A stretch of 64,000 nt of DNA. Origin: Halapricum desulfuricans. Its GTDB lineage: Archaea; Halobacteriota; Halobacteria; Halobacteriales; Haloarculaceae. Below are positions 38,190 to 46,724 of the stretch, piece by piece (the stretch's first letter is position 1; each line of letters starts with the position of its first letter). The stretch lies in contig NZ_CP064788.1 in the NCBI RefSeq assembly GCF_017094525.1, positions 911,030 to 975,029 of the forward strand. Direction: 5' to 3'. The notes beneath the pieces were generated by a model. The model was not told the origin of the DNA, searched no databases, and worked only from the letters and a program-made list of their open reading frames with translations. Position numbers and translations under genes: made by a program.

Positions 38190-38563
38190 GTGACGACGGC
38201 CGACCCGTGAGTGGTTTTATCCGCGAGTTGTCCAGCCGGGAGTCGTGTGATGACGACGGCCGACTCGCGAGCGCGTTCATGCGCGAGTTGTCCAGCCGGG
38301 AGTCAGGTGGTGACGACGGCCGACTCGTGAGCGGTTTTATCCGCGAGTCGTCCAGCCGGGAGTCGTGTGATGACGACGGCCGACTCGTGAGCGGTTTTAT
38401 CCGCGAGTCGTCCAGCCGGGAGTCGTGTGATGACGACGGCCGACTCGTGAGCGGTTTTATCCGCGAGTCGTCCAGCCAGGAGTTATGTGGTGACGACGGC
38501 CGGCTCGCGAGCGCGTTCATGCGCGAGTCGTCCAGCCAGGAGTCATATGGTGACGACGGCCGA
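38190..38563. repeat. 60-bp-period tandem repeat, six units plus a partial
   Basis: Six full 60-bp units and a 14-bp partial run without gaps from 38190. Each has two hairpins. Hairpin I is GACTC-GTGA-GCGG-TTTTAT-CCGC-GAGTC, with a one-sided 4-nt bulge. Hairpin II is GTCGT-GTGATG-ACGAC. Units come in two versions: inner stem GCGG/CCGC with loop TTTTAT, or GCGC/GCGC with loop GTTCAT. Both sides of the stem change together, and single changes are G-T wobbles (GTGG/CCGC). Hairpin II shows the same behaviour (GTCA/TGAC). The minus strand of the first version carries GATAAAACC, a TATA-like box pointing to hemL. Confidence 0.85.
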
Positions 38564-38570
38564 CAGCGGG

Positions 38571-38672
38571 ACCGTCCAGGCGGTGCTGGCCTGCAACTAC
38601 GACGATCCCGGGACGGATCTGGGGTCGCTCGCGTTGCGGCCATACGAGGCGCGAGTGTATCGGCTAGAATGA
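38571..38672 (+). pseudogene. 3' scrap of an alpha-glucosidase gene
   Basis: Encodes AVLACNYDDPGTDLGSLALR and then PYEARVYRLE before TGA 38672. This matches the last 30 residues of the intact alpha-glucosidase 2 kb further on (LLVGNYSGIETTLGETLRP, then YEARIYRL). The rest of the gene is gone, and the tandem repeat abuts the remnant. Confidence 0.75.
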
Positions 38673-38706
38673 GTCTCCGGGGGATGGTCCTTGGGGGCTT
38701 GCGGTC

Positions 38707-39150
38707 CTACGGTGTGACCTCGACGGCTGACCCTCCCTCGACGCGTTCGGCCAGAGCGCGGTTCATCGCCTCGTAATCGCGCCGGAGGCCCCTGGTGAGG
38801 ATCGGAACGAGGAGTCCGGAGAAGCGCTCGTGGTTGACGAACAGCGTCCGGTCGCCGTCGAGCGCCTGGAGTTCGAACGTGTGCACCCCTCTGAAAAGCC
38901 AGCTGCCGCCGACCGTTCCAATCCACTGGAGACGACTGTTATGGACGACGTCAACGATAGACATGGTAATGGAAGCGGCGGGTAGTTTCGTGGTCTCGAT
39001 GTCGACGTCGACGGTCCCGCCCTCGTGGAGCTCGCCGTCAGCGTTCGTGAACACCGGATTCCACGTTTCGTAGGCGGCGAAATCCGTGAGGACCTCCCAG
39101 ACGCTCTCGGGCGGCGCATCGATTTCGGTTTCGACTCGGATCTCCTTCAT
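38707..39150 (-). CDS. SRPBCC-family protein
   Basis: A 147-residue START/Bet v 1-like ligand-binding protein. It begins MKEIRVETEIDAPPESVWEVL with the usual strand-helix start and DFAAYETWNPVF, contains paired strands (GTVDVDIETTKLP, TFELQALDGDRTLFVNHERF) and ends with the long C-terminal helix LRRDYEAMNRALAERVE. ATG 39150 fits the family start. Ligand unknown. It sits between the glucosidase scrap and the intact glucosidase, divergent from the latter. Confidence 0.85.
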   Translation of the reverse strand: MKEIRVETEIDAPPESVWEVLTDFAAYETWNPVFTNADGELHEGGTVDVDIETTKLPAASITMSIVDVVHNSRLQWIGTVGGSWLFRGVHTFELQALDGDRTLFVNHERFSGLLVPILTRGLRRDYEAMNRALAERVEGGSAVEVTP

Positions 39151-39246
39151 GCTAGATGTACGACCAGAGAGAGCATATACGTGCCCTGTCATTGATGATG
39201 ATCCTTCGATTGGTTGCGAGAACTTGTCTCGGACGATGTGGTAAAC

Positions 39247-39259
39247 TACAAATGTTGTA
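39247..39259. promoter_or_regulatory. palindromic operator candidate before the alpha-glucosidase gene
   Basis: TACAAATGTTGTA is a perfect 5-bp palindrome with a 3-nt spacer, 17 bp before ATG 39277 and within the AT-rich promoter patch (TTGTAAATAACC). A GfcR-type regulator gene lies 15 bp after the glucosidase gene, so it is the obvious candidate binder. No binding motif from the literature is used here. Confidence 0.4.
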
Positions 39260-39276
39260 AATAACCACAGACAATT

Positions 39277-40956
39277 ATGGGCAGTGAAATCGAAGACACA
39301 GCCGGAATCGACCGAACCTGGTGGAAAGAAGCAGTCGTCTACCAGATCTATCCGCGGAGTTTCAAGGATAGTAACGGCGACGGCGTCGGCGACATACCCG
39401 GGATCATCGAGAAAGTCGAGTATCTCGACGCGTTGGGGATCGATGTCGTCTGGCTCTGTCCGGTCTACGATTCGCCGAACGCGGACAACGGCTACGACAT
39501 CCGCGACTACCGGTCGATCATGGACGAGATGGGGACGATGGCCGACTGGGAGCGACTGCTCGCGGCGTTGCACGACCGCGATATCAGGCTCGTGATGGAC
39601 CTCGTCGTCAACCACACCTCGGATGAACACGAGTGGTTCCGGAAGTCCCGCCGCGGGGAGGACGGCTACGAGGACTACTACCACTGGGTCGAGGGCGACC
39701 CAGACCAGCCGCCGAACAACTGGGAGTCGTACTTCGGCGGCCCGGCCTGGAGCTACGACGAGACCCGCGAGGCGTGGTATCTCCATCTCTTCGACGAGAA
39801 ACAGCCCGACCTGAACTGGCGCAACCCGGACGTCAGGGCGGACGTCTACGAGATGGTCGACTGGTGGCTACAAAACGGTATCGACGGGTTCCGCATGGAC
39901 GTGATCAACCTGCTCTCGAAGCCGGAAGGCTATCCCGACGGCGAGATCGAAGGATATCCGACCGGACGCGAGCACTTCGTCAACGGTCCCCGGATCCACG
40001 AGTACCTGCGCGAACTCTACGAGGAGACGTACGCGAACTACGACGTGATGACCGTCGGTGAGATGGTCGATCTCGACGTCGAGACGGCGAACGCGTATCT
40101 CGGGGAGGACGGCGACGGCCTCGACATGGTCTTTCACTTCGATCATACGTTCATCGACTTCGGGCCGGACGGTCGCTGGGACATCGGCGAGTGGTCGGTG
40201 TCGGACTTCGAGGAGATCTTCACCGAGTGGCAGACCGGCCTCGATGAAACCAGCTGGGACGGGCTCTACTGGGAGAACCACGATCAGCCGAGGGTCGTAT
40301 CCCGGTTCGGCGACGACGAGCAGTACCGCTACGAGTCGGCGACGATGCTCGCGACGCTTTTGTTCGGCCTGCGGGGAACGCCGTACGTCTATCAGGGCCA
40401 GGAGATCGGAATGACCAACGCCGACTTCGAGTCGCTGGAAGCGGTCCGAGACGTCGACACGCGCCGGCCGATCGAGATCATGCTCGAGGAGGGCGAGATC
40501 GACAGTTACCAGCAGATCCGCGACGTCGTCAACTACCGCTCGCGCGATCACGCCCGGACCCCGATGCAGTGGTCCGACGGGGAAAACGCCGGGTTCACTG
40601 ACGGCGACCCCTGGATCAAGGTCAATGACAACTATACAGAGATCAACGTCGAATCGGCCCGAAGCGCGGACCGGTCTGTCTGGTGGTACTACCGCGAGTT
40701 GATCGACCTGCGCGAGGACGAGCAGACGCTGGTCTACGGCGAGTACGATCTGCTCGACGTCCCGGACCCGGTGTACGCGTTCACGCGGACGCTTGGGGAC
40801 GACGAGTTGCTCGTCGTACTGAACTGGAGCGATCAAGAGCAGTCGTCGTCGCTGTCGATCGAGGACGGGACGCTACTGGTCGGGAACTACAGCGGCATCG
40901 AGACGACGCTCGGCGAGACGCTTCGGCCGTACGAAGCCCGCATATATCGGCTCTAG
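39277..40956 (+). CDS. alpha-glucosidase / oligo-1,6-glucosidase (GH13)
   Basis: Hydrolyses alpha-glucosides in the cytoplasm; the 559-residue protein has no signal peptide. GH13 motifs are complete: DLVVNH at about 106-111, GFRMD with nucleophile Asp208, VGEM with acid/base Glu262, and ENHDQ with Asp336. The (beta/alpha)8 barrel starts with VVYQIYPRSFKDSNGDGVGD, and the C-terminal beta domain ends in RPYEARIYRL. The acidic surface is typical for halophiles. Specificity (maltose, isomaltose or sucrose) cannot be read with certainty. A paralogue once lay upstream, as shown by the remnant at 38.6 kb. Confidence 0.92.
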   Translation: MGSEIEDTAGIDRTWWKEAVVYQIYPRSFKDSNGDGVGDIPGIIEKVEYLDALGIDVVWLCPVYDSPNADNGYDIRDYRSIMDEMGTMADWERLLAALHDRDIRLVMDLVVNHTSDEHEWFRKSRRGEDGYEDYYHWVEGDPDQPPNNWESYFGGPAWSYDETREAWYLHLFDEKQPDLNWRNPDVRADVYEMVDWWLQNGIDGFRMDVINLLSKPEGYPDGEIEGYPTGREHFVNGPRIHEYLRELYEETYANYDVMTVGEMVDLDVETANAYLGEDGDGLDMVFHFDHTFIDFGPDGRWDIGEWSVSDFEEIFTEWQTGLDETSWDGLYWENHDQPRVVSRFGDDEQYRYESATMLATLLFGLRGTPYVYQGQEIGMTNADFESLEAVRDVDTRRPIEIMLEEGEIDSYQQIRDVVNYRSRDHARTPMQWSDGENAGFTDGDPWIKVNDNYTEINVESARSADRSVWWYYRELIDLREDEQTLVYGEYDLLDVPDPVYAFTRTLGDDELLVVLNWSDQEQSSSLSIEDGTLLVGNYSGIETTLGETLRPYEARIYRL

Positions 40957-40970
40957 TCGCGATTCGCGTT

Positions 40971-41591
40971 CTAGTCCCGCATCTGGGCAATATCGATCAT
41001 CGAGTAGATCGGGACGTCGAGGATCTCCGCTTCGCCGTGTTTGTCGGTGAGTACGACAGCTGCTTCGACGTCGCCGCCCCGATTGCGGATGTGCTCGATC
41101 GTCTCGGTCATCGTTTGACCGGTGTCGATGTTGTCGTCGACAACGTAGCAATCCCGGTCGCGGATCGACGCGAAGTTCCGCGAGAACGAACCCGATCCGG
41201 CTCCCCCTTCGTCGTTCCACTGGTACTTGCTGGGCAGGTACACGCTGAGGTCGGTGTCCAGCTCCCGACTGATGACCGTCGCCAGCGGACCGCCGGACTT
41301 GCCGATCCCGACGGTCAGATCGACCGTGTCGCTCTCGTCGCCCAGCAGGTCCGCCATCGCGATCCCGACGTGAGTCAGGCGATTACTGTCGCGGCCGATC
41401 GCACTCCAGTCGACGTGGACGTCCGACGGGCTACTCGCACCGGCTAATTCGTCCGTTCCTTTGCCGCTCTGATCGACGAGCCAGCTCGCGGTTTCCCGGG
41501 AGACGTTCAGTTCGTCGGCGATTTCGCCCTTCGAGAGGCCCCGCTCCGTGAGCTCACCCGCACTGTCGATGAGGTCGTCTGTGGACTTCAT
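40971..41591 (-). CDS. gfcR: transcriptional regulator GfcR (HTH plus phosphoribosyltransferase fold)
   Basis: A 206-residue regulator. Residues 1-45 form a helix-turn-helix (LTERGLSKGEIADELNVSRE). The rest is an orotate phosphoribosyltransferase-like domain with the PRPP loop CYVVDDNIDTGQTM. GfcR activates genes of the semi-phosphorylative Entner-Doudoroff and glycolytic route in haloarchaea. I start at MKSTDDLIDSAG (41591), supported by a TATA box 28 nt upstream. It converges with the alpha-glucosidase gene, 14 bp apart, which suggests a local sugar regulon. Confidence 0.88.
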   Translation of the reverse strand: MKSTDDLIDSAGELTERGLSKGEIADELNVSRETASWLVDQSGKGTDELAGASSPSDVHVDWSAIGRDSNRLTHVGIAMADLLGDESDTVDLTVGIGKSGGPLATVISRELDTDLSVYLPSKYQWNDEGGAGSGSFSRNFASIRDRDCYVVDDNIDTGQTMTETIEHIRNRGGDVEAAVVLTDKHGEAEILDVPIYSMIDIAQMRD

Positions 41592-41613
41592 TCGTCGTCC
41601 TGTTCGGTCGCCG

Positions 41614-41624
41614 GGAATAAAACC
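41614..41624 (-). promoter_or_regulatory. TATA box of gfcR
   Basis: The minus strand reads GGTTTTATTCC, centred 28 nt before the gfcR ATG at 41591. Confidence 0.6.
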
Positions 41625-41825
41625 ACCTGTGGTCTCGATCCGCCGTCGACCGTCCACCATCCCCGAACGTTTTAACAACAAATTATAAATATACAATTAA
41701 TGAAGCGCATTATATATTTGTCGTTTGTGGAGCGCTGGCGGACTCCTGGGTGGGAGATCCAAGTAGGCATCCCCTGTCATTTGCGGCTGGGAGTACAACG
41801 GGGTCACGTGGCGATCCATAAGTAG

Positions 41826-42319
41826 GTTCACAAGGTCGATCTGCAACCGATTTCGGCGGTCACTGCGGATCAACTCGCCGTTGACGAGACGATGATGCGC
41901 CTGCACGGTCAAGAATACTGGCTGCAGGGCGCTGTCGATTTCCAGACGAACGAAATCCTCCACGCCAGTCTGTTTCCGACAGCGACGAAACAGACGACGC
42001 AGTGGTTTCTGGACGGGCCTCACCGTCGTTATCAGCTCGATGATGTCGTGTTTCTCGTCGAGGATCCCCATTACAGTGATAGCGAGGCGAAAGCCCAGCC
42101 GGTTAGGTGGGAGGAGGTCAACTCGGTCCAGTACTGGCCGAAGATAGATACCGGGCTCACATACGTCCACATGGAAATCGGAATGCAATCGAGCGTGTCT
42201 TTCGAGAGGGAGAACGGCGAACATCATCGGTTGCAAATAGTTTCAGCCATGTCGAGCTCAAGGCAGGTGCAGACTGGCTCGGAGCCTTCGCTGTCTACCA
42301 CAACTCACGTCAAACGTAA
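41826..42319 (+). pseudogene. degenerate DDE transposase (IS6/ISH-type)
   Basis: The first frame reads VHKVDLQPISAVTADQLAVD, then ETMMRLHGQEYWLQGAVDFQ, then TNEILHASLFPT, which matches haloarchaeal transposases with an AVDET catalytic segment. The reading continues to FLVEDPHYS, then shifts frame and resumes as HGNRNAIERVFREGERRTSS, NSFSHVEL and WLGAFAVYHN. The start is missing, the second catalytic Asp region is altered (VEDPHY), and at least one frameshift is present. No clear terminal repeats were found. The AT-rich stretch at 41660-41720 may be its left flank. Confidence 0.75.
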
Positions 42320-42327
42320 CGCGATGG

Positions 42328-43383
42328 CTATGATTCCTCGAGAATTTCCAGGTAGAACGCCTCGTGGTCGTCGGCGACGTCCCCCCAGGTGCGTTTCTCG
42401 TAGTCGACCGGGGCGTCCATCGCGAGCCCGCGCTGGATGCCGCTCGCGACCGCTCGCGAATCGGGCGTCACCTGCACGAGCACGTCGTCCGGCAGAATCT
42501 CGGCCGCGCCACAATCGGTCGTGACGACGCGCGTCCCGACCGACAGCGCCTCAACGATCGTGATCCCGAACGGCTCCGCCCGCGATGGCGAGACGAACAG
42601 GTCGGCGCTGGCGTAGTAGTCGGCCAGTTCCTCCTCGGGGACGTACCCGACGAACTCGACCTGCTCGTCGATCTCCAGCGCCTCCGCGAAGCGCTTCAGC
42701 TGGTCGGTCAGGTGTCCGGTCCCGCCGACCACGAGCGTGATGTCATCGCGGCTGAGTCGCTCGACCGCCGCAAGCAGGTACGACAGGCCCTTCTGGTGGG
42801 TGTGACGGCCGACGAAAAACAGCATCTCGCCGTCGATGTCCAGCTCCGCCTTGACGTCCCGGCCGGACGGGGTCACCGACGGGAAGCCGTTGTGGATGAC
42901 GCGCGCGTCGCCGCCGTGGTGGTCGGCGATCCGCTCGCGGGTGACGTTGCTCACCGTGAGCAGGTAGTCGGCCTCGTCGACGATCCGCTGTTCGGCGTCG
43001 AGTTCCTGGCGCGGCGGATCGAGGTTGCGTTCGACCGACAGCGAGTGGAACGTCGTGATCCAGGGAATGTCGTGAGCTTTTCTGGCCGCGGCCCCGGGTC
43101 GATAGCCAAACCAGTCGTTGGTGTGAACGGCGTCGGCCTCATCGGCCAGCCGAACGAACTCGTCTTCCATCCGATTGACCCGCGTGATGAGATCGCCCGT
43201 CCCCGTCTCGATGCCGTGGATGTTCTCTCGGTCGCCGGGGTCGAACTCCGCCGGCAGTGCCAGTTGCATGTCGATGGTGTCGCGACGCTCGAACACCTCG
43301 AACAGTTCGGCGATCGCCGTGTCCAGTCCGCCGGTGATCTTCGGTGGGAATCCCCAGCCGAGGTGCAGGACAGTCGGTGCCAT
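42328..43383 (-). CDS. GT4-family glycosyltransferase
   Basis: A 351-residue retaining glycosyltransferase with the GT-B fold. The N-terminal domain shows LHLGWGFPPKITGGLDTA (acceptor loop) and HTNDWFGYRPG. The C-terminal donor domain has FFVGRHTHQKGLSYLL and the E-x7-E motif SRAEPFGITIVEALSVG. Similar proteins are annotated as glycogen synthase-like or as surface glycan transferases; substrate cannot be told. It stands alone, with transposase debris right behind its 3' end. Confidence 0.87.
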   Translation of the reverse strand: MAPTVLHLGWGFPPKITGGLDTAIAELFEVFERRDTIDMQLALPAEFDPGDRENIHGIETGTGDLITRVNRMEDEFVRLADEADAVHTNDWFGYRPGAAARKAHDIPWITTFHSLSVERNLDPPRQELDAEQRIVDEADYLLTVSNVTRERIADHHGGDARVIHNGFPSVTPSGRDVKAELDIDGEMLFFVGRHTHQKGLSYLLAAVERLSRDDITLVVGGTGHLTDQLKRFAEALEIDEQVEFVGYVPEEELADYYASADLFVSPSRAEPFGITIVEALSVGTRVVTTDCGAAEILPDDVLVQVTPDSRAVASGIQRGLAMDAPVDYEKRTWGDVADDHEAFYLEILEES

Positions 43384-43516
43384 GTCGTCGTCACCGCCTC
43401 ACCACGGTAAATGTGATGTACATATGACTACCGTGGACGGGGGAGTGGTTAAGACTAGCGGCGAGTGCAACGATCGCCCGAAAAAACAACGTGGTGACGC
43501 GTGGATCGGTCAGCGG

Positions 43517-44578
43517 CTACTCCTTAAGGAGCACGTCGACGTCGGCGTGGTCTTCGAGCAGCTGTCCCATCCGTTCGACGGTCTCCGGATCGCGGGTGGG
43601 ACCGCTTTGCAGGACGTCCTCAGCGCGGTCGATCGCCATCCGGGTGTCGGACTGCAACAGCAGTACCGGGACACCGCGCTTCTCGGCCTCGCCGAGGACC
43701 GCACCCGTCGGCCGGAAGCCGCCACCGAGGATGATGCACTTGATCCCGGACGCCTGAAGCGCCGCAGTGACAATCTCCGAGCGGTCGCCGCCGGTGATCA
43801 TCGCGGCGTTCTGCGTGCGGCGGAACTGGGTGAGCGCGCCTTCCGCGGACATCGCCCCGACGGTGATCCGCTCGATGAACACGTCCGTCGAGACGTCGGT
43901 CGTCAGCACTTCGGCACCGAGACGATCGGCGAGTTCACCGACGGTCATGCCCGCAAGTTCCTGGACGCGAGGGATGACACCCAGGACGTCGATCCCGCGG
44001 TTCTCCAGGAACGGTGCGACGTCGGTCGTCAGCTGGTCGAGTTGGCTGTCCGGGACGGCGTTGAACAGCACGCCGGCGAAGTCATCCCCGATCTGCTCGG
44101 CGGCCGAGATAATCTCGTCGACGTCGCCCGCCTCGTCGTACCGGGACAGCAGGACGACCTTCGCGCCGATCATCTCGGCGATATCTGAATCGGTGAGGTC
44201 GACGATCCCGCCGGTCGAGAGCCGGTCGGTCCCCTCGACGACCATCAGATCGCGTTCGTCGGCCTGTTTTTCGTAGTTCTCAAGGATCCGTTCACGAAGC
44301 TCGGCGGGCTGTTCGCGCCCGCGGATGGCCTCTTCGATGAACGTCGGCGTGTAGACGATGGGTTCGAGTTCGTGCATCTCGGCGTCGAGATCCAGCAGCT
44401 CCCGCGCGAGCATCGGGTCCTCGTCGCGGGTCTTGCCGGTCGCGCTCTGCAGGCGCGTGCCCTTGGGTTTCATGTAGCCGACGCTGTGGCCCGCTGCCTT
44501 GGCCAGCTGAGCGATACCGAGGCTGACGGCCGTCTTGCCGGTCGCCGCTTCCGTGGAGGTGACAACTATTGGGTCCAT
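43517..44578 (-). CDS. P-loop/DRTGG-domain phosphotransacetylase-like protein
   Basis: A 353-residue protein with an N-terminal BioD/CobB-like P-loop domain (VTSTEAATGKTAVSLGIAQ at residues 6-24, then GYMKPKGTRLQ and VVEGTDRLSTGG). A C-terminal DRTGG domain (about 210-320) follows, with PRVQELAGMTVGELADRLGA and AAMITGGDRSEIV. This combination forms the N-terminal part of long phosphate acetyltransferases but lacks the catalytic Pta domain. It lies 52 bp after the ADP-forming acetyl-CoA synthetase, suggesting a regulatory or sensing role in acetate metabolism. Confidence 0.8.
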   Translation of the reverse strand: MDPIVVTSTEAATGKTAVSLGIAQLAKAAGHSVGYMKPKGTRLQSATGKTRDEDPMLARELLDLDAEMHELEPIVYTPTFIEEAIRGREQPAELRERILENYEKQADERDLMVVEGTDRLSTGGIVDLTDSDIAEMIGAKVVLLSRYDEAGDVDEIISAAEQIGDDFAGVLFNAVPDSQLDQLTTDVAPFLENRGIDVLGVIPRVQELAGMTVGELADRLGAEVLTTDVSTDVFIERITVGAMSAEGALTQFRRTQNAAMITGGDRSEIVTAALQASGIKCIILGGGFRPTGAVLGEAEKRGVPVLLLQSDTRMAIDRAEDVLQSGPTRDPETVERMGQLLEDHADVDVLLKE

Positions 44579-44630
44579 AGTGTAAATCCTGTGTGGGAAT
44601 CGTTATAGTTCTTCGTCTACCTGTAACTCG

Positions 44631-46724
44631 TTATAGTTCTTCGTGATCGATCGTCGCGCGAATGTCGACAGCCTCGACGCCGTCGGGAGTTGCAACCAGC
44701 GGGTTGATGTCCAGCTCCAGTATTTGTGGGAAGTCTGTCACAAGTTGGGAGATGCGCTGGATCGTCTCGACGACGCCGTCTTCGTCGACGGGGTCGCGGC
44801 CGCGGGCCCCGCGAAGCAGCGGTGCGGAGTCGATCTCGTCGATCATCTCGCTGGCCTCGCCCTCGCTGACGGGTGCGACGCGGAAGGTCGCGTCCTCCAG
44901 CACCTCGACGAAGATCCCGCCGAGGCCGAACATCACGAGCGGCCCGAACTGCGGGTCGCGGTTCATGCCGACGATCGTCTCCGTCCCGGCGTCGAGATCG
45001 GCCATCTCCTGGACCTGCACGCCGAGGATGTTGGCGTCGGGCTGGTAGTTGCGCGCCCGGCTGATGATGTCGTCGTACGTGGAGGCGACCTCCTCGACGG
45101 GGACGTTGACCTCGACGCCGCCGATGTCGGACTTGTGGAGGATGTCCGGGCTGACGATCTTCATCACGACGTTGCCCTCGATCTCCTTCGCGGCGTCGAC
45201 GGCGGCCTGCTTGTCCGAGACGATCGCGCCGTCGGGCGTGGGAATCCCGTAGGCGTCCAGCAGATCCATCGCCTCGATGCCGAGTTTGTTGGTCTCGCGC
45301 TCTTTGGTCCGTTCGAGGATCTCGCGGGCACGCTCGCGGTCGACGTCGAAGTCCGTCGCCACGTCGTAGTCGGTCGTCTTGATCTCGCTGTACTCCCGCA
45401 GTGCGTCGAGGCTCTTGACGCCGCGGGCGGGATCGAAGTACGTCGGGACGCCGACCTCGTCGATGATGTCCTTGGCGTTGCGCGCGGTCTCGCCGCCCAT
45501 CAGGCTAGCGGCGATCGGGGCATCGTACTCCTGCTGTTTTTCGGCGATGACCTCCGCGAGGTCGCGGAAGTCGATCGTCTGTGGCGAGGCGACGACGATC
45601 GCCGAGCCGACGTTCGGGTCCTCGAGCACGATATCAAGCGCCTGCTCGTATCGGTCGGCCGGCGCGTCACCGAGCACGTCGACCGGGTTGAAGATGTTGG
45701 CTTCCTCGGGCATCGATTCCTCGAGTGCCTCGAGGGTCTCGTCGGCGAACGACGCCATCTGCAGCCCCGAGTCGCCGACCGCGTCGGTCGACATCACGCC
45801 CGGGCCGCCCGCGTTGGTCACGATGGCGATCTCGTCGTTGTCGGGCAGGGGCTGCCCCTCCAGGATCGAGGCGTAGTCGAACAGTTCCTGGACGCTCTCG
45901 GCCCGGATCACGCCGGCCTGCTTGAGACCCGCCTCGTAGGCGCGTTCGCTGCCTGCGATCGCGCCCGTGTGCGAGGAGGCGGCCGACGCGCCGGCCTCGG
46001 TGCGGCCTGACTTGACGACGACGATCGGCGTCTCCTTGGTCACCTCGCGGGCGGAGTCGATGAACTCCCGACCGTTCTCGATGTCCTCCAGATAGCCGAG
46101 GATCACGTCGGTGCTGGGGTCGTCGCCCCAGTGCTCGATGAAGTCGACCTCGTCGAGGACAGCCTTGTTACCCAGCGAAACGACGTCGTTGAACCCGATG
46201 TTGTGGTCGCTCGACCAGTCGAGAACGGCAGAGATAAACGCGCCCGACTGGCTCATGAAAGAGATCGAGCCCTCGAGCGCGGACTTGGTCGTGAACGTGG
46301 CGTTCATTCCGATCGACGTCGAGATGACGCCCAGACAGTTCGGACCGACGAGATTGATCCCGTACTCCTCAGCGATCTCCCGCATCTCCTGCTCGCGGGC
46401 CGCCCCTTCGCTCCCGGACTCGCCGAACCCTGCGGTGATCACGGCGATATCCCTGACACCGGCCTCGCCCGCTTCCTCCAGCACCGTATTGACGATCTGT
46501 GGCGGAACGACAACCACGGCGAAATCGACGCCGTCGACGTCGGTGATGCTCTCATGCGCTTCGAGCCCGAACACCTCGTCGGCGTTCGGGTTGATCGGGA
46601 CGACGTCTCCTTCGTACCCATCTAGAAGGTTCTCCATGACGGAGCGCCCGACGGCCCCTTCGCTCTCCGTCGCACCGATCACGGCCACACGTTCCGGTGA
46701 GAACAGCGTTTCTAGGTTGCCCAT
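44631..46724 (-). CDS. acd: ADP-forming acetate-CoA ligase, fused alpha-beta
   Basis: Turns acetyl-CoA, ADP and phosphate into acetate and ATP, the energy-conserving step of archaeal acetate overflow or fermentation; can run in reverse. The 697-residue protein fuses the CoA-binding/ligase alpha part and the ATP-grasp beta part. MGNLETLFSPERVAVIGATE starts the CoA-binding domain. The phosphorylated histidine is in AASSHTGAIAGSE (about residue 256). The beta part from about 470 has LLDAYGIPTPDGAIV, VVMKIVSPDILHKSDIGGV and LLRGARGRDPVD. Next to a DRTGG-domain protein. Confidence 0.93.
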   Translation of the reverse strand: MGNLETLFSPERVAVIGATESEGAVGRSVMENLLDGYEGDVVPINPNADEVFGLEAHESITDVDGVDFAVVVVPPQIVNTVLEEAGEAGVRDIAVITAGFGESGSEGAAREQEMREIAEEYGINLVGPNCLGVISTSIGMNATFTTKSALEGSISFMSQSGAFISAVLDWSSDHNIGFNDVVSLGNKAVLDEVDFIEHWGDDPSTDVILGYLEDIENGREFIDSAREVTKETPIVVVKSGRTEAGASAASSHTGAIAGSERAYEAGLKQAGVIRAESVQELFDYASILEGQPLPDNDEIAIVTNAGGPGVMSTDAVGDSGLQMASFADETLEALEESMPEEANIFNPVDVLGDAPADRYEQALDIVLEDPNVGSAIVVASPQTIDFRDLAEVIAEKQQEYDAPIAASLMGGETARNAKDIIDEVGVPTYFDPARGVKSLDALREYSEIKTTDYDVATDFDVDRERAREILERTKERETNKLGIEAMDLLDAYGIPTPDGAIVSDKQAAVDAAKEIEGNVVMKIVSPDILHKSDIGGVEVNVPVEEVASTYDDIISRARNYQPDANILGVQVQEMADLDAGTETIVGMNRDPQFGPLVMFGLGGIFVEVLEDATFRVAPVSEGEASEMIDEIDSAPLLRGARGRDPVDEDGVVETIQRISQLVTDFPQILELDINPLVATPDGVEAVDIRATIDHEEL

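Noticed and set aside
38190..38563. CRISPR array
   Set aside because: Units are contiguous 60-bp tandem copies with no unique spacers and no cas genes nearby.
38155..38643. Minus-strand frame with a 20-residue repeat (DSRLDDSRIKPLTSRPSSSH-like)
   Set aside because: Considered as a repeat protein. Rejected because base changes respect hairpin stems rather than codons, and the frame overlaps the hemL start and the glucosidase scrap.
36875..38776. 633-codon plus-strand frame covering hemL and the repeats
   Set aside because: Antisense of hemL joined to the tandem repeats; the repetitive segment is a by-product of the 60-bp period being a multiple of three.
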